Part shown: positions 9,520 through 18,889 of the stretch, one piece after another
How the letters are laid out: every line of letters begins with the position of its first letter
Numbering within the stretch: the first letter of the stretch is position 1
Assembly: GCF_000725385.1 (NCBI RefSeq)
Contig: NZ_CP008884.1
Span: forward strand, 1,736,001-1,800,000
Direction: 5' to 3'
Origin: Dyella japonica A8
GTDB lineage: Bacteria; Pseudomonadota; Gammaproteobacteria; Xanthomonadales; Rhodanobacteraceae
Length of the DNA: 64,000 nt
The notes under the pieces: model-generated
The model's input: the letters and a program-made list of their open reading frames with translations, nothing else
Databases searched by the model: none
What the model was told of the DNA's origin: nothing
Program-made: the position numbers and the translations under genes

Positions 9520-11559
9520 TCAGTCGTCGTCCACGTGCGGTTTCCAGGCCTCGGCCAGCTGTTTCTGCACCGGCGGCGGCACGGGTTCGTAGTGGCTCAG
9601 GTCCAGGCTGTAGCGCCCACGGCCGCCCGTCATCGCCTTCAGTTCGGTGGGATAGTCCGTCAGTTCCGCCAGTGGCGCCTGGGCCTTGATGACGATTTCA
9701 CCGCCGCGCAGGGAGTCGGTGCCCATGATGCGCGCGCGCTTGCCCGCCAGCCCGCCGGTGACGTCGCCCACGCTGGCCTCGGGAATGGCCACCTCCACGT
9801 CGACGATGGGCTCCAGCACGATTGGCCGCGCCTTGCCCACGGCATCGAGGAAGGCTTTCTTGCCGGCGCTGATGAAGGCGACTTCCTTGGAGTCGACCGG
9901 ATGGTATTTGCCGTCGTACACCGTCACGCGCACGTCCTGGATGGGATAGCCGGCAATCGCGCCGGCCTCCAGCGCCTGCCGGATGCCCTTCTCGATGGCC
10001 GGCAGGAATTGCCCCGGAATGACCCCGCCCTTGACCGCGTCGACAAACTCGAAGCCCGCGCCGCGGTCCAGCGGCTCGACGCGCAGGAATACCTCGCCGA
10101 ACTGCCCGGCGCCGCCGGTCTGCTTCTTGTGACGGTGATGTCCTTCCGCGCGGCCCGCGATGGTTTCGCGATAGGCGATGCGCGGCGGGTGCGTGTTCAC
10201 TTCCACGCTGTAACGGTCTTTCATGCGTTCGAGCATGATTTTCAGGTGCAGGTCGGAAAGGCCGCGCACCACGGTCTCGTTGAGCTCCTTGTGGTGTTCC
10301 ACGCGGAAGCAGGGGTCTTCCTCCGCCAGGCGACCGATGGCCTGCGAAAGCTTCTGTTCCTGCCCCTTGTGCTTGGGTTCCAGCGCCAGGCCGAACATGG
10401 GCTGAGGGAAACGCACCGGCGCGAGGTGGATGCGGTCCTCGTCGTGCGAATCGTGCAGCACGGCATCGAAGTGGATTTCCTCCACTTTCGCCACGGCCGC
10501 GATGTCGCCGGGAATGGCCTGGTCGATTTCCTCGTGCGTCTTGCCGCGCAGGCGGAACAGGTGGCCCACCTTGAAGGGCTTCTTGCTTTCGTCGATGTAT
10601 AGCTGCGTATCGCGGCGCACCGTGCCCTGCCATACGCGAAACACGCCGAGTTTGCCGACGAAGGGATCGTTGACGATCTTGAACACGTCCGCGATCACGT
10701 GCTGCAACGGATCGGCATTGACGGTGATTTCCTCGCCGTCGCCATTGAGGAAGGGCGGCGGGTTGCCCTCGGCGGGGTTGGGCAGCAGCCGGTCGGCCAG
10801 TTCCAGGAATTCCCGGACCCCCGCGCCGGTGCGCGCGCTGACGAAGCAGATCGGCACGAGGTGTCCTTCGCGCAGGCATTGCTCGAAGGCGTCGTGCAAT
10901 TCCTGCGGGTTCAGTTCGCCTTCGCCCGAGTCGAGATAGTGGCCCATCACGGTTTCGTTGATCTCCACCACCTGGTCGAGGATGCGCTGGTGTGCATCGG
11001 CCAGTGACGAAAAGTCGGTGGTGCCTTCGCCGTGGAAGAAGCAATCGAGCACCTGCCTGCCGCCATCGGCCGGCAGGTTCACCGGCAGGCACTGGGTGCC
11101 GAATTCATCGCGCAGCGCGTCGACGAGCGCACCCAGCGGCGCGCCCTCCATGTCGATCTTGTTGACCACCAGCACGCGCGCAAGCCGCCGCTCGGCGGCG
11201 CGCTCCATGATGCGGCGCGTGCCGTACTCGATACCGTTGGCGGCATTGACCACGATGGCCACGGTTTCCACCGCGGCGAAGGCCGACAGCGTGGGGCCGC
11301 GGAAATCGGCGTAGCCCGCCGTGTCGATGAGATTGATGTGGCTCTTGCCGAACGGCACCGCGGCGATGGCCGTGTCGATCGAATGGCCACGCGTCTTTTC
11401 CTGCTCGTCCGTGTCCGATTGCGTAGTGCCGCGCTCCACCGAACCCTGGGTCTGGATGACGCCACCGGCATGCAGCAGTGCTTCGAACAGCGTGGTCTTG
11501 CCGGCGCCGGCATGTCCGGCGAGCGCGATGTTGCGGATGTTTTCCGTGTTGTACGACAC
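9520..11559 (-). CDS. Elongation factor G-like GTPase (EF-G paralogue, FusA2 type)
   Basis: 679-residue translational GTPase with the full EF-G domain order: G domain with P-loop GHAGAGKTT, switch II DTAGYADF, NKID motif and SART-like SARTGAG; then domain II, III, IV (HHRHKKQTGGAGQFGEV, typical of domain IV) and V. It differs from canonical EF-G in the P-loop (usually AHIDAGKTT) and in switch II, where the catalytic His of DTPGHVDF is Tyr. This marks the EF-G2 class, whose role is poorly defined and which may be a stress or ribosome-recycling factor. The true fusA would lie in the str operon, not here. GTG start at 11559 with GGAGG 8 nt upstream. Confidence 0.9.
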   Translation of the reverse strand: MSYNTENIRNIALAGHAGAGKTTLFEALLHAGGVIQTQGSVERGTTQSDTDEQEKTRGHSIDTAIAAVPFGKSHINLIDTAGYADFRGPTLSAFAAVETVAIVVNAANGIEYGTRRIMERAAERRLARVLVVNKIDMEGAPLGALVDALRDEFGTQCLPVNLPADGGRQVLDCFFHGEGTTDFSSLADAHQRILDQVVEINETVMGHYLDSGEGELNPQELHDAFEQCLREGHLVPICFVSARTGAGVREFLELADRLLPNPAEGNPPPFLNGDGEEITVNADPLQHVIADVFKIVNDPFVGKLGVFRVWQGTVRRDTQLYIDESKKPFKVGHLFRLRGKTHEEIDQAIPGDIAAVAKVEEIHFDAVLHDSHDEDRIHLAPVRFPQPMFGLALEPKHKGQEQKLSQAIGRLAEEDPCFRVEHHKELNETVVRGLSDLHLKIMLERMKDRYSVEVNTHPPRIAYRETIAGRAEGHHRHKKQTGGAGQFGEVFLRVEPLDRGAGFEFVDAVKGGVIPGQFLPAIEKGIRQALEAGAIAGYPIQDVRVTVYDGKYHPVDSKEVAFISAGKKAFLDAVGKARPIVLEPIVDVEVAIPEASVGDVTGGLAGKRARIMGTDSLRGGEIVIKAQAPLAELTDYPTELKAMTGGRGRYSLDLSHYEPVPPPVQKQLAEAWKPHVDDD

Positions 11560-11974
11560 GATGCGACCCTCCTCTAGCGAGGCGCGGAATCGTGCCGACG
11601 TTGACCTGCGGCGCCGCACGAAGCCGCGCTGGCGGCTGACGATGGCGGGCCGTCATGGTCGTCCAGGCGTGCAGGACGCGGGGGCGGTCATGGCGGATTA
11701 CGGCCCGGGTGGCCGTTGCTCTAGGTTTTCGCCATCGGCCGCCGGGGTCAAGTTGCAGTGCGGGGTAAGGGGAACCCTTGGACGCGGCACTTGTCAGCAG
11801 AAGTCCCCCCACGACGACAGGCCGGGGCGTCCGGCCGGCACCTTTCCCCGAGCAGAGAAGGGAATCCCCATCGAGCACACCGAGCAGGTCGAACACCATC
11901 GCTGGACGCCGCCCGGCCCCGCTACAGGCGGGCTGGCGCCACTCGATGGACCCACGCGCGCGCTGCTGCACCAG

Positions 11975-12883
11975 ATGCGCTGGCGAAAGGCCCCGCCCAA
12001 CCGCGGGCGTCGCTGGCTGGTCCTGGGCATCGTGCTGGCCTTGCACGCCCTGTTTGGCTGGTTCACCTGGCACGAAATGCAGGTCAGGAAGGCGCAGGAG
12101 CGGGCGCTCCTGGTGCGGGAAGGCGCCCTGCAGGTCCGCCTGATCCCGGCGGCGGCGACTCCATCCGGGCCGGCGGAGCCACCGGCGCTGCTGCCGCCTC
12201 CGCCACCGGAGCCCGCGCCGCCACGCCCGGTGAATCGGCCGGTGGTGCACGAGCCGCCCGCGAAGAATGCGATGACCGTGAGCCTGCCGCCGGAACCGCC
12301 CGCACCGGCGACCTCGGTGGCCTCGACGCCAGCGCCGCACCTGTACGACCCATCAGGGCAGGCCGTGTTGCCGGCCACGGCCAGCAGCGCGCCGTCGGTG
12401 CCGGAGGCGGGCTACGTGCAGAAGACGCCGCTGGGCGACGCGAAGATCATGCAGCACACGACGACGGTGCCATACAAGGCCACGCGCTTCGACAAGGGTT
12501 GGTCGGAAGGTGGCGGCAGTTCCGTGGACGATGCCTTGAAGAAGGCGGCGGAAAAGACCACCGTGAAGCACACCTTCCATATCGCGCCGGGGGTGCGCAT
12601 CCATTGCGCGATTACTTTGGCGGCGCTTGCCGGCGGCTGCGGCGGCGATCCGCCGCCACCGCCACCGTCCAACGATGGCGATATGCGCCTGAGCATGGCG
12701 CCAGCCAACCAACTGGCACCGGGCTCGCCCCAGCCCAAGGCGCCCAGCGTGGAGGAGTGCATCGCCATCTATCGCGCCGAAAAACCCTTGCCGTATGGCT
12801 GCCCGATCGACACGCCCACGCGTTCGGTCGATGCCGACATGCAGGAGCGCGCCGCGCATCCGCCAGGCCAGGACGGTCATTGA
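11975..12883 (+). CDS. Proline-rich membrane-anchored protein with novel four-Cys C-terminal domain (paralogue 1)
   Basis: About 302 residues from the first ATG, unknown function. Architecture: short basic N-terminus, one membrane segment (RRWLVLGIVLALHALFGWF), a helical stretch, a proline-rich periplasmic spacer (LLPPPPPEPAPPRP and others) and a C-terminal domain with ATRFDKGW, SSVDDALKKAAEKTTVKHTF, RIHC, GGCGG and C-x13-C (ECIAIYRAEKPLPYGC). The layout is TonB-like, but the C-terminal domain does not look like TonB. The next gene encodes a longer paralogue sharing the same domain. The true start is uncertain: the frame stays open upstream and the paralogue has ~38 residues before its membrane segment. 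The only well-placed ribosome site (AAGGGAA) precedes ATC codons near 11864-11870. Confidence 0.7.
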   Translation: MRWRKAPPNRGRRWLVLGIVLALHALFGWFTWHEMQVRKAQERALLVREGALQVRLIPAAATPSGPAEPPALLPPPPPEPAPPRPVNRPVVHEPPAKNAMTVSLPPEPPAPATSVASTPAPHLYDPSGQAVLPATASSAPSVPEAGYVQKTPLGDAKIMQHTTTVPYKATRFDKGWSEGGGSSVDDALKKAAEKTTVKHTFHIAPGVRIHCAITLAALAGGCGGDPPPPPPSNDGDMRLSMAPANQLAPGSPQPKAPSVEECIAIYRAEKPLPYGCPIDTPTRSVDADMQERAAHPPGQDGH

Positions 12884-12938
12884 GTCGCGTGGGCCGGGTA
12901 CTTTTCAGAACGTCATCGCCGCCCGCTACACTTCCGCC

Positions 12939-14876
12939 ATGGACAGGGAATCCGCGGACCGGCTGACAGTGACGCTTCCATCGCCAAGGTCGGCGGCGGA
13001 GACGGCGGCCGTCTATCGGCGGCGCAGGGCCGAGCGCCCACGCGATCGCTGGCTGCGTGTGGTGGCACTGGTCGGCGCGCTGTTCGTGCACCTGATGTTT
13101 CTGATCGGCGTCATCCTTGGCCCGGCCTATGAGCTGGAAGAAACCAACGAAGAGACGGCGCCGCTGGTCGTGCGCCTGATCGAGAAATCCAAGGAAGAGC
13201 CGCCACCGCCGCCGCCCGTGCGCGGCACGCCACCCAAGCAGGTGGGGCCGGTGCACAAGGGCAACGCGAACAACGCCCCGCGCACCGCGCGGCAGAGCAG
13301 CTCGTCCACGCGTACCAACAGCGATCTTTCCCCCGTGCCAGTGCCGGCGATGCAGACGCCGGTGGTCACCGACGTGCCCAAGGCCGCCGCGCCGAAACCG
13401 GAAGTCACCGCCGCGCCCCTGCCACCGGTGACCGTGCCCAAACCGGCGCCCGCCGAACAGTTGCAACCGGTGCCGTCCGCGCCGGAGCCGCCGCAGGTCA
13501 CCGTGGAAGCGCCCGTGGTGCAGAAGCCGGTGCCGCCGGCCTTCCAGCCCGAACCTGTGCGCAAGCCGCAGACGGAAGGCAACCAGCCCATGCCGCCGCC
13601 CGCCTCGCTGGCCATACCCGAGGTGCCGGCGCAATCCGCGCCGATGGTGACGCCGCCGGCCATGGCCATGCAGAACGCCGTGCCAGCGCAGACGCGTCCG
13701 AGCGTCGCTCCGGTGCCGCGCCCGGAAGCGCCCGCTTCGCCGCCGGAACCGGAATGGCAGGCCGTGCCGATGCCGGCGCAGGCCGCACCCACGGTGAACC
13801 TGCAGCCGCAACCCACGACCGTGTCGCCGGTGGTGCCGCAGGAGCAGCCGAAGATCGAATCGCCGGCCATCCGCGTGGCGGCGGAGGCGCAGATGGAAGC
13901 GGTGCCGCTGCCGCCCAATCCCCAGCCATCGGTGGAGCACCCGCAGGCGCCGCGCCTGGATGTGCCCGCACCCAAGGCGATAGCGCTCGACAACAAGCCA
14001 TCCATCGAGCGACCGCAGTTGTCCGAAACGCCAGCCGAGGCGACGCCCACGCAGAGCGCGGCCACCTCGTCGGCATCCCACGCGCCGACGCAGAGCGAAT
14101 CCAGCGCGCAGGCGAACGCCGCCAGCAACGCAGCGAATCCTTCCTCGAACGAGAGCGGCGAAAGCAGTGCGCCGAATGCGACCCCGCAGGGCAGCAGCAG
14201 CGGCACGCCCGGCCAGCCCAATGGCGTGAACCAGTCGCCGAGCATGGCTGGCGGCAAGGGCCTCAATCTTTCACTGCCACCGGGCCAGGGCAACGGCCAG
14301 AACAACGGCCCAGGCCATGGACAGGGCGGCGCGACGGAAGGCGCCCAGGAAGGCGCCGTGGGTACCTATGTGCAGGCGCGGCCTCACGGCAACACCGAAA
14401 TCATGTCGCACGGCACGCCCAACATCGGCTATCAGGCCACGCGCTTCGAGAAGGACTGGACGCCCGAGGGCGAGAGCTCCATCGACACGGCGCTGCGCCA
14501 CGCGGTGGAAAAGACCACCATGCGGCATACCTTCAACCTGCCGCGCGGCGTGCGCGTGGAATGCGTGGTGATGCCGCTGTTCCCGATGGCTTTGTTCGGC
14601 TGCGGCGATGGCAATCCGCCCCCCAAGCCGGTGGACGACGTGGTTTACGACAAGATGAAGCTCGCGCCGACCAACCCCTTGGTACCGCCTTCGTCGTCTG
14701 TAGGTGCGGCGCCTACGATGGCGACAGTCAAACTCGACAATGCGGCTCAGTGTGCGGCGGCTCGCGTTGCAGGCGGACCACTGCCTCCGGGCTGTTCCGC
14801 GAACGTCACCACGATCCCCGCGGGCCCGGCGCGCAGCAGCACCACGTGGGTTCCAGCGAGCGACCAGTTCCACTGA
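12939..14876 (+). CDS. Proline-rich membrane-anchored protein with novel four-Cys C-terminal domain (paralogue 2)
   Basis: 645 residues, unknown function. A cytoplasmic N-terminus of ~38 residues is followed by one membrane segment (VVALVGALFVHLMFLIGVIL). Then comes a ~400-residue low-complexity region very rich in Pro, Ala, Val and Gln and later Ser, Asn and Gly (QGNGQNNGPGHGQGG). The C-terminal domain from residue ~475 shows YVQARPHGN, ATRFEKDW, GESSIDTALRHAVEKTTMRHTF, RVEC, FGCGDG and C-x13-C (CAAARVAGGPLPPGC). The four cysteines and the TRF-DxW/EKTT core match paralogue 1, 55 bp upstream. A periplasm-spanning, TonB-like layout suggests a link between inner and outer membrane or cell wall, but that is inference. 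Start ATG at 12939. Confidence 0.78.
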   Translation: MDRESADRLTVTLPSPRSAAETAAVYRRRRAERPRDRWLRVVALVGALFVHLMFLIGVILGPAYELEETNEETAPLVVRLIEKSKEEPPPPPPVRGTPPKQVGPVHKGNANNAPRTARQSSSSTRTNSDLSPVPVPAMQTPVVTDVPKAAAPKPEVTAAPLPPVTVPKPAPAEQLQPVPSAPEPPQVTVEAPVVQKPVPPAFQPEPVRKPQTEGNQPMPPPASLAIPEVPAQSAPMVTPPAMAMQNAVPAQTRPSVAPVPRPEAPASPPEPEWQAVPMPAQAAPTVNLQPQPTTVSPVVPQEQPKIESPAIRVAAEAQMEAVPLPPNPQPSVEHPQAPRLDVPAPKAIALDNKPSIERPQLSETPAEATPTQSAATSSASHAPTQSESSAQANAASNAANPSSNESGESSAPNATPQGSSSGTPGQPNGVNQSPSMAGGKGLNLSLPPGQGNGQNNGPGHGQGGATEGAQEGAVGTYVQARPHGNTEIMSHGTPNIGYQATRFEKDWTPEGESSIDTALRHAVEKTTMRHTFNLPRGVRVECVVMPLFPMALFGCGDGNPPPKPVDDVVYDKMKLAPTNPLVPPSSSVGAAPTMATVKLDNAAQCAAARVAGGPLPPGCSANVTTIPAGPARSSTTWVPASDQFH

Positions 14877-14996
14877 GGCGCGGGAAGCAACGCGTCGCCT
14901 AAGTATTTCTTCGGCTGGTCGCCACGACGAACTTCGGTAGCGGAGTCGCCGCCTACCCACGCAAGCTGGGCATCTCCGACTACCCGAGTGATGCCC

Positions 14997-15431
14997 ATGA
15001 AGTCGCGCCTCGTCGCTTCCGTGTTGCTGGCCTGCGCGTTTGCCATGCCCGCAGCGCATGCCGCCGATGAACTCGATTGCAAATTGCACTTCGAGCTGAG
15101 CAGCTGGTCGCTCATCTTCAAACACGTCAGCGGCAAGGGCACCGTGACCTGCAGCGACGGCCAGTCGATGAAGGTGAAGCTGGAGGCCAACGGCGGCGGC
15201 CTGTCGGTGGGGCGTTCGCGGATCGATGACGGTAACGGCGTCTTCACCGCGCTGCATTCGATTTCCGAAGTGCCCGGCACCTATGCCGACGTGAATGCGA
15301 CCACCGCCATCAAGGCGGGCGACGCCCAGGTGCTGACCAAGGGCGTGGTGTCGTTGGCGATTGCCGGCGTGGGCCACGGCGTCGAGATGGGCATCACGGT
15401 GGGCGAGCTCACCATCAGCGAGGACAAATAG
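14997..15431 (+). CDS. Small secreted protein of unknown function
   Basis: 144 residues with a clear Sec signal peptide (MKSRLVASVLLACAFAMPAAHA, predicted cut before ADE). The mature part begins DELDCKLHFELSSWSLIF. It has two cysteines and glycine-rich beta-type sequence (SGKGTVTCSDGQ, ANGGGLSVG, GVGHGVEMGITVGELTI), suggesting a periplasmic beta-barrel or sandwich. I do not recognise the family. In-frame GTG and ATG codons just upstream (14988, 14991) are alternative starts. It lies between the twin proline-rich genes and the large secreted protein, all on the plus strand. Confidence 0.72.
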   Translation: MKSRLVASVLLACAFAMPAAHAADELDCKLHFELSSWSLIFKHVSGKGTVTCSDGQSMKVKLEANGGGLSVGRSRIDDGNGVFTALHSISEVPGTYADVNATTAIKAGDAQVLTKGVVSLAIAGVGHGVEMGITVGELTISEDK

Positions 15432-15599
15432 CGCTGGGCATGCGCCGTTTGCTGCTAGGTAAATCTACTTAGTTGCTTCGCGAAGATTTGCGCTACCGGG
15501 CGCCTAGGCCGCGCTGCATGCTCCATCGCGTCACTGCGAGGGCCGCAGCGGCCGGTGTGTCCCATGGCACGGATGAAGTTCTTTTTCCAAGAGGTACGT

Positions 15600-18170
15600 A
15601 TGCACGCCCTTCGCTGGTCTTGTCTGGTGCTGGCGCTTGGCCTGGTGATGAACGATCCCGGCCGCGCCCAGCAGCCTGTCCCCACGGCTCCCGCATCGAT
15701 GCAGGGCCAGGGCTCGGTAGATTCCCGTGCGTGGCCGCACAGCTACGACGTCGAGGGCACCCACCTGGTGCTCCACCATCCCCAGTTGGAGAGCTGGAGC
15801 GGCAACCAGTTGAAAGGGCGCTTCGCCGTTGCCGTGAAGACAGGCACGCAGACCGGCAGCGACGGCAAGTCGCATGACGTGATGGCCTACGGCGTGGCGT
15901 GGTTCACGGCCCGCACCGTAACCGACAAGGCGCAGCGCGAGGTTTCGCTGTCCAACGTCACCATCGACCGGGTGTCGTTCCCCACGGCGGCGGCGCAACA
16001 GGAGCGCTATCGGTCCTTGCTGCAGAACGTGGCCAACCGCGGCAACCAGGTGGCCGATCTCGACACGATGGAGGCTTCGCTCGCCATCAGCCAGGCACAG
16101 GGCGAGGTCAAGAACGTGGCGGTGCGCAATGACCCGCCACAGGTCATCTTTTCGTTCAAGCCCGCGCTGCTGGTGCTGATCGACGGCACGCCTGCACTGC
16201 GATCCACCGGCAAGGGCAGCGTCAAGCGCATCGTCAACACGCGCTCGCTGATACTGGAGGATGGCAGCCAGTACTACATGCTGTTTGCCAGCCATTGGGT
16301 GAGGGCCTCGTCGCTGGATGGCCCGTGGGCATCGGTGACATCGCCGCCATCCACCGTGATGCAGGCGGCCGAGGCCGCCGAACAGGCCAAACAGGTGGAC
16401 ACGCTGCACGAGCCGTCGGATGCACTCAAGCAGGTGCTGGCCTCGGGCAAGCTGCCCGACATCGTGGTGCGCACGCAGCCGTCCGAGCTGATCATGGTGA
16501 ACGGCGATCCGCAGTTCGAGGTCATTGCCGGCACGCAGCTGGCATACGTCGCCAATACCTCGGCCGATGTATTCGTCGACCAGTCGCAGGATTCGATGTG
16601 GTACGTGCTTGTCTCCGGGCGCTGGTTCACCGCGCCATCGACGAATGGCCCGTGGCGCTACGTGGCGGGCAAGGATCTGCCGGCCGACTTTACGAAGATT
16701 CCCTCCGACAGCCCCAAGAGCGCGGTGCTCGCCTCCATACCAGGCACGCCCGAAGCGCGCGAATCGCTGATCGCCAACAGCATCCCGCAGACGGCGACGG
16801 TCAACGAGCGCACGACCCAGCTGCACTTGTCCTACGACGGGGCGCCGCAGTTCCGGCCGATTGACGGCACGTCGCTGTCGTACGCGTGGAATACGCCGGT
16901 GCCGGTGATCCGGACCAGCCCGGATGCCTACTACGCCGTGCAGAACGGCGTGTGGTTCACCGCGGCCAGCGCGAATGGGCCATGGGCCGTCGCGCTCGAC
17001 GTGCCGGCGGTGATCTATACGATTCCGCCGAGCTCCTCGCTGCACTATGTCACCTACGTCTACGTCTACGGTCATTCCGGTGACCAGGTCTACGTGGGCT
17101 ACTCGCCGGGCTACTACGGAACGGTGAGCAGCGGTGGCGTGGTGGTCTACGGCACGGGCTACGCCTGCGATTCGTGGACGGGCGACGTGTGGTACGGCTG
17201 CCCGGCCACCTATGGTTTCGACGTGTCCTTCGGCTGGACGCCGTGGGCAGGCTGGGCCTTCGGTTTCGCATGGGGCGCGGCGTGGGCCTCGGCATGGTAC
17301 GGGCCGTGGTGGGGGCCGTGGGGCTACTGGGACGGCGGCTTCTACCCGGGCTACTGGGGTGGCGCCATCTCGGCGGCGAATGTCTACGGGCGCTGGGGCA
17401 ACAGCGTGGTGGCGGGGCGCGGCGTGGCCTGGTCCAACCCGTGGACGGGCAACTACGGCGAGGCCGCTCGCGGCGGCTACTACAACACGGCCACGGGCGG
17501 CCGCGGCCGCGGCTATGCGGGCTGGAACACCAACGCCTATACCGGCGTCACCTCCGGACAGGCCGGTGGCATCCGCTACAACCCACAGACCGGGCGCGTG
17601 GTTGCCGGCCATGGTGGTGCCGCGGTCAACCCGTACACGGGCAACGCGGTGGCGGGCGGCGACCGCACGGTGGTGAATACGAACACCGGCCGTGTCACGC
17701 ATGAGAGTGGTGTCGCGGGCCGGACCAACGAAGGTGCCGGTGCTGCCGGTGCCTTCAACACGCAAGGTGCGGGCGGCGATGCGCGCGGCGCGGGCTACGT
17801 GAACTACAACCGCCAGACGGGCCAGGTGAACCATGGCGGCGTGGTCGACGTGAACGACCACGTATATGCCGGCCACGATGGCAATGTGTACCAGTACACG
17901 GCGGGGCAGGGCTGGCAGAAGGCCGATGCCGGCGGCAACTTCAATCGCGTGTCCGGCCCCGACGGTGCGGGCACGGAGCAGGATCGCATGGCCCGCGATC
18001 GCGGTGCTTCGGGCGCATCATTCGATGGCGGTCAGGGTCGTTCCGAGCGCCAGACGTTCGACCGTGGCAACTACGACAATCGCTTCCACGGCAACATGGG
18101 CGGCTTCCGGCCCTCGTTCGGTGGCGGTCACTTCGGTGGCGGCTTCCACGGCGGTGGGTTCCGGCGCTAG
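15600..18170 (+). CDS. Large secreted Gly/Trp/Tyr-rich protein (annotated elsewhere as carbohydrate-binding V/XII-like)
   Basis: 856 residues with an N-terminal signal peptide (WSCLVLALGLVMNDPGRAQ). The N-terminal two thirds holds at least three related modules ending in a W-F/V...GPW pattern (WVRASSLDGPW, WFTAPSTNGPW, WFTAASANGPW). Next come a strongly Trp/Tyr/Gly-rich segment (YGPWWGPWGYWDGGFYPGYW) and a chain of NxxTG repeats (NPWTGN, NPQTGR, NPYTGN, NTNTGR, NRQTGQ). The protein ends in Gly/His/Phe-rich FGGGHFGGGFHGGGF. No enzyme motif is visible. The aromatic modules would suit glycan or wall binding. The start at 15600 follows AAGAGG; the frame extends a further 15 codons upstream without a ribosome site. 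The product name is from memory and the function is unproven. Confidence 0.75.
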   Translation: MHALRWSCLVLALGLVMNDPGRAQQPVPTAPASMQGQGSVDSRAWPHSYDVEGTHLVLHHPQLESWSGNQLKGRFAVAVKTGTQTGSDGKSHDVMAYGVAWFTARTVTDKAQREVSLSNVTIDRVSFPTAAAQQERYRSLLQNVANRGNQVADLDTMEASLAISQAQGEVKNVAVRNDPPQVIFSFKPALLVLIDGTPALRSTGKGSVKRIVNTRSLILEDGSQYYMLFASHWVRASSLDGPWASVTSPPSTVMQAAEAAEQAKQVDTLHEPSDALKQVLASGKLPDIVVRTQPSELIMVNGDPQFEVIAGTQLAYVANTSADVFVDQSQDSMWYVLVSGRWFTAPSTNGPWRYVAGKDLPADFTKIPSDSPKSAVLASIPGTPEARESLIANSIPQTATVNERTTQLHLSYDGAPQFRPIDGTSLSYAWNTPVPVIRTSPDAYYAVQNGVWFTAASANGPWAVALDVPAVIYTIPPSSSLHYVTYVYVYGHSGDQVYVGYSPGYYGTVSSGGVVVYGTGYACDSWTGDVWYGCPATYGFDVSFGWTPWAGWAFGFAWGAAWASAWYGPWWGPWGYWDGGFYPGYWGGAISAANVYGRWGNSVVAGRGVAWSNPWTGNYGEAARGGYYNTATGGRGRGYAGWNTNAYTGVTSGQAGGIRYNPQTGRVVAGHGGAAVNPYTGNAVAGGDRTVVNTNTGRVTHESGVAGRTNEGAGAAGAFNTQGAGGDARGAGYVNYNRQTGQVNHGGVVDVNDHVYAGHDGNVYQYTAGQGWQKADAGGNFNRVSGPDGAGTEQDRMARDRGASGASFDGGQGRSERQTFDRGNYDNRFHGNMGGFRPSFGGGHFGGGFHGGGFRR

Positions 18171-18198
18171 GCCGGAACCCCATGGCGGCGTCCTGTGA

Positions 18199-18780
18199 TC
18201 AACGCAGGATGCCGTCGGTCTTCAGCTTGGGAATCAGCGTCTGAGCGAGTTCGGTCGTCGCTTTGGGAATGTCGCTGCGGCCGATGCCCTGGGTGGTCAC
18301 GGTCCAGATGAGCTTCTCGGAACGCGGATCCCACACGCTGGTTTCCAGCGTCACTACGTCGTACTGCTGCACATCGGGCGTGGACGCCCACGCGCCGCCA
18401 TACCAGCCGTAGAAACCGCCGTACGCGGGACCGCTCGGTGTCACGCTGAACTTCTGTTGCACGCGTTCCACACGCGTGACCAGCACGACCTGTGCGCCGC
18501 TGCTTTTCACCAGGTCACGCAACCCGATGGCACCCGTCGTGCCGGCGGGAATCTGCGTATAGCTGGGCGCGGCCTGCACGCCTGCCGCCTGCAGTTGCTG
18601 CGAGAAGGTGTCTTCGAACACGCGGCGCATCGTGTCGCTGCGCGAGATGCCCACGACGACCACGTTGGTGGCCGGCGGCCCCGGCCACGAAGGATCGCGC
18701 CACTGGTTGGTGACGCTGACGCTGGAGCAGGCGCCCAGCACAAGACCTGCGGCGACGACGAACAGACGCAACGCTTTCAT
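18199..18780 (-). CDS. DUF4136-like lipoprotein
   Basis: 193 residues with lipoprotein signal MKALRLFVVAAGLVLGAC (lipobox LGAC). The mature protein (VTNQWRDPSWPGPPATNVVVVG, FEDTFSQQLQAAGVQA, YDVVTLETSVWDPRSEKLIWTV) resembles periplasmic DUF4136-type lipoproteins of unknown role. It converges with the large secreted protein, 28 bp apart, and lies 109 bp downstream of the patatin-barrel gene on the same strand. Confidence 0.75.
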   Translation of the reverse strand: MKALRLFVVAAGLVLGACSSVSVTNQWRDPSWPGPPATNVVVVGISRSDTMRRVFEDTFSQQLQAAGVQAAPSYTQIPAGTTGAIGLRDLVKSSGAQVVLVTRVERVQQKFSVTPSGPAYGGFYGWYGGAWASTPDVQQYDVVTLETSVWDPRSEKLIWTVTTQGIGRSDIPKATTELAQTLIPKLKTDGILR

Positions 18781-18889
18781 GGCGACGGCTCCCTGATGTC
18801 AGGCCCACCCCGGCGGGCAGGCGGCAGGCGGATTGTGCGGCGGCCATCGTGGAGAGTTCGCGATAGCCGCCGTCGGTCACGCCGTGGCG

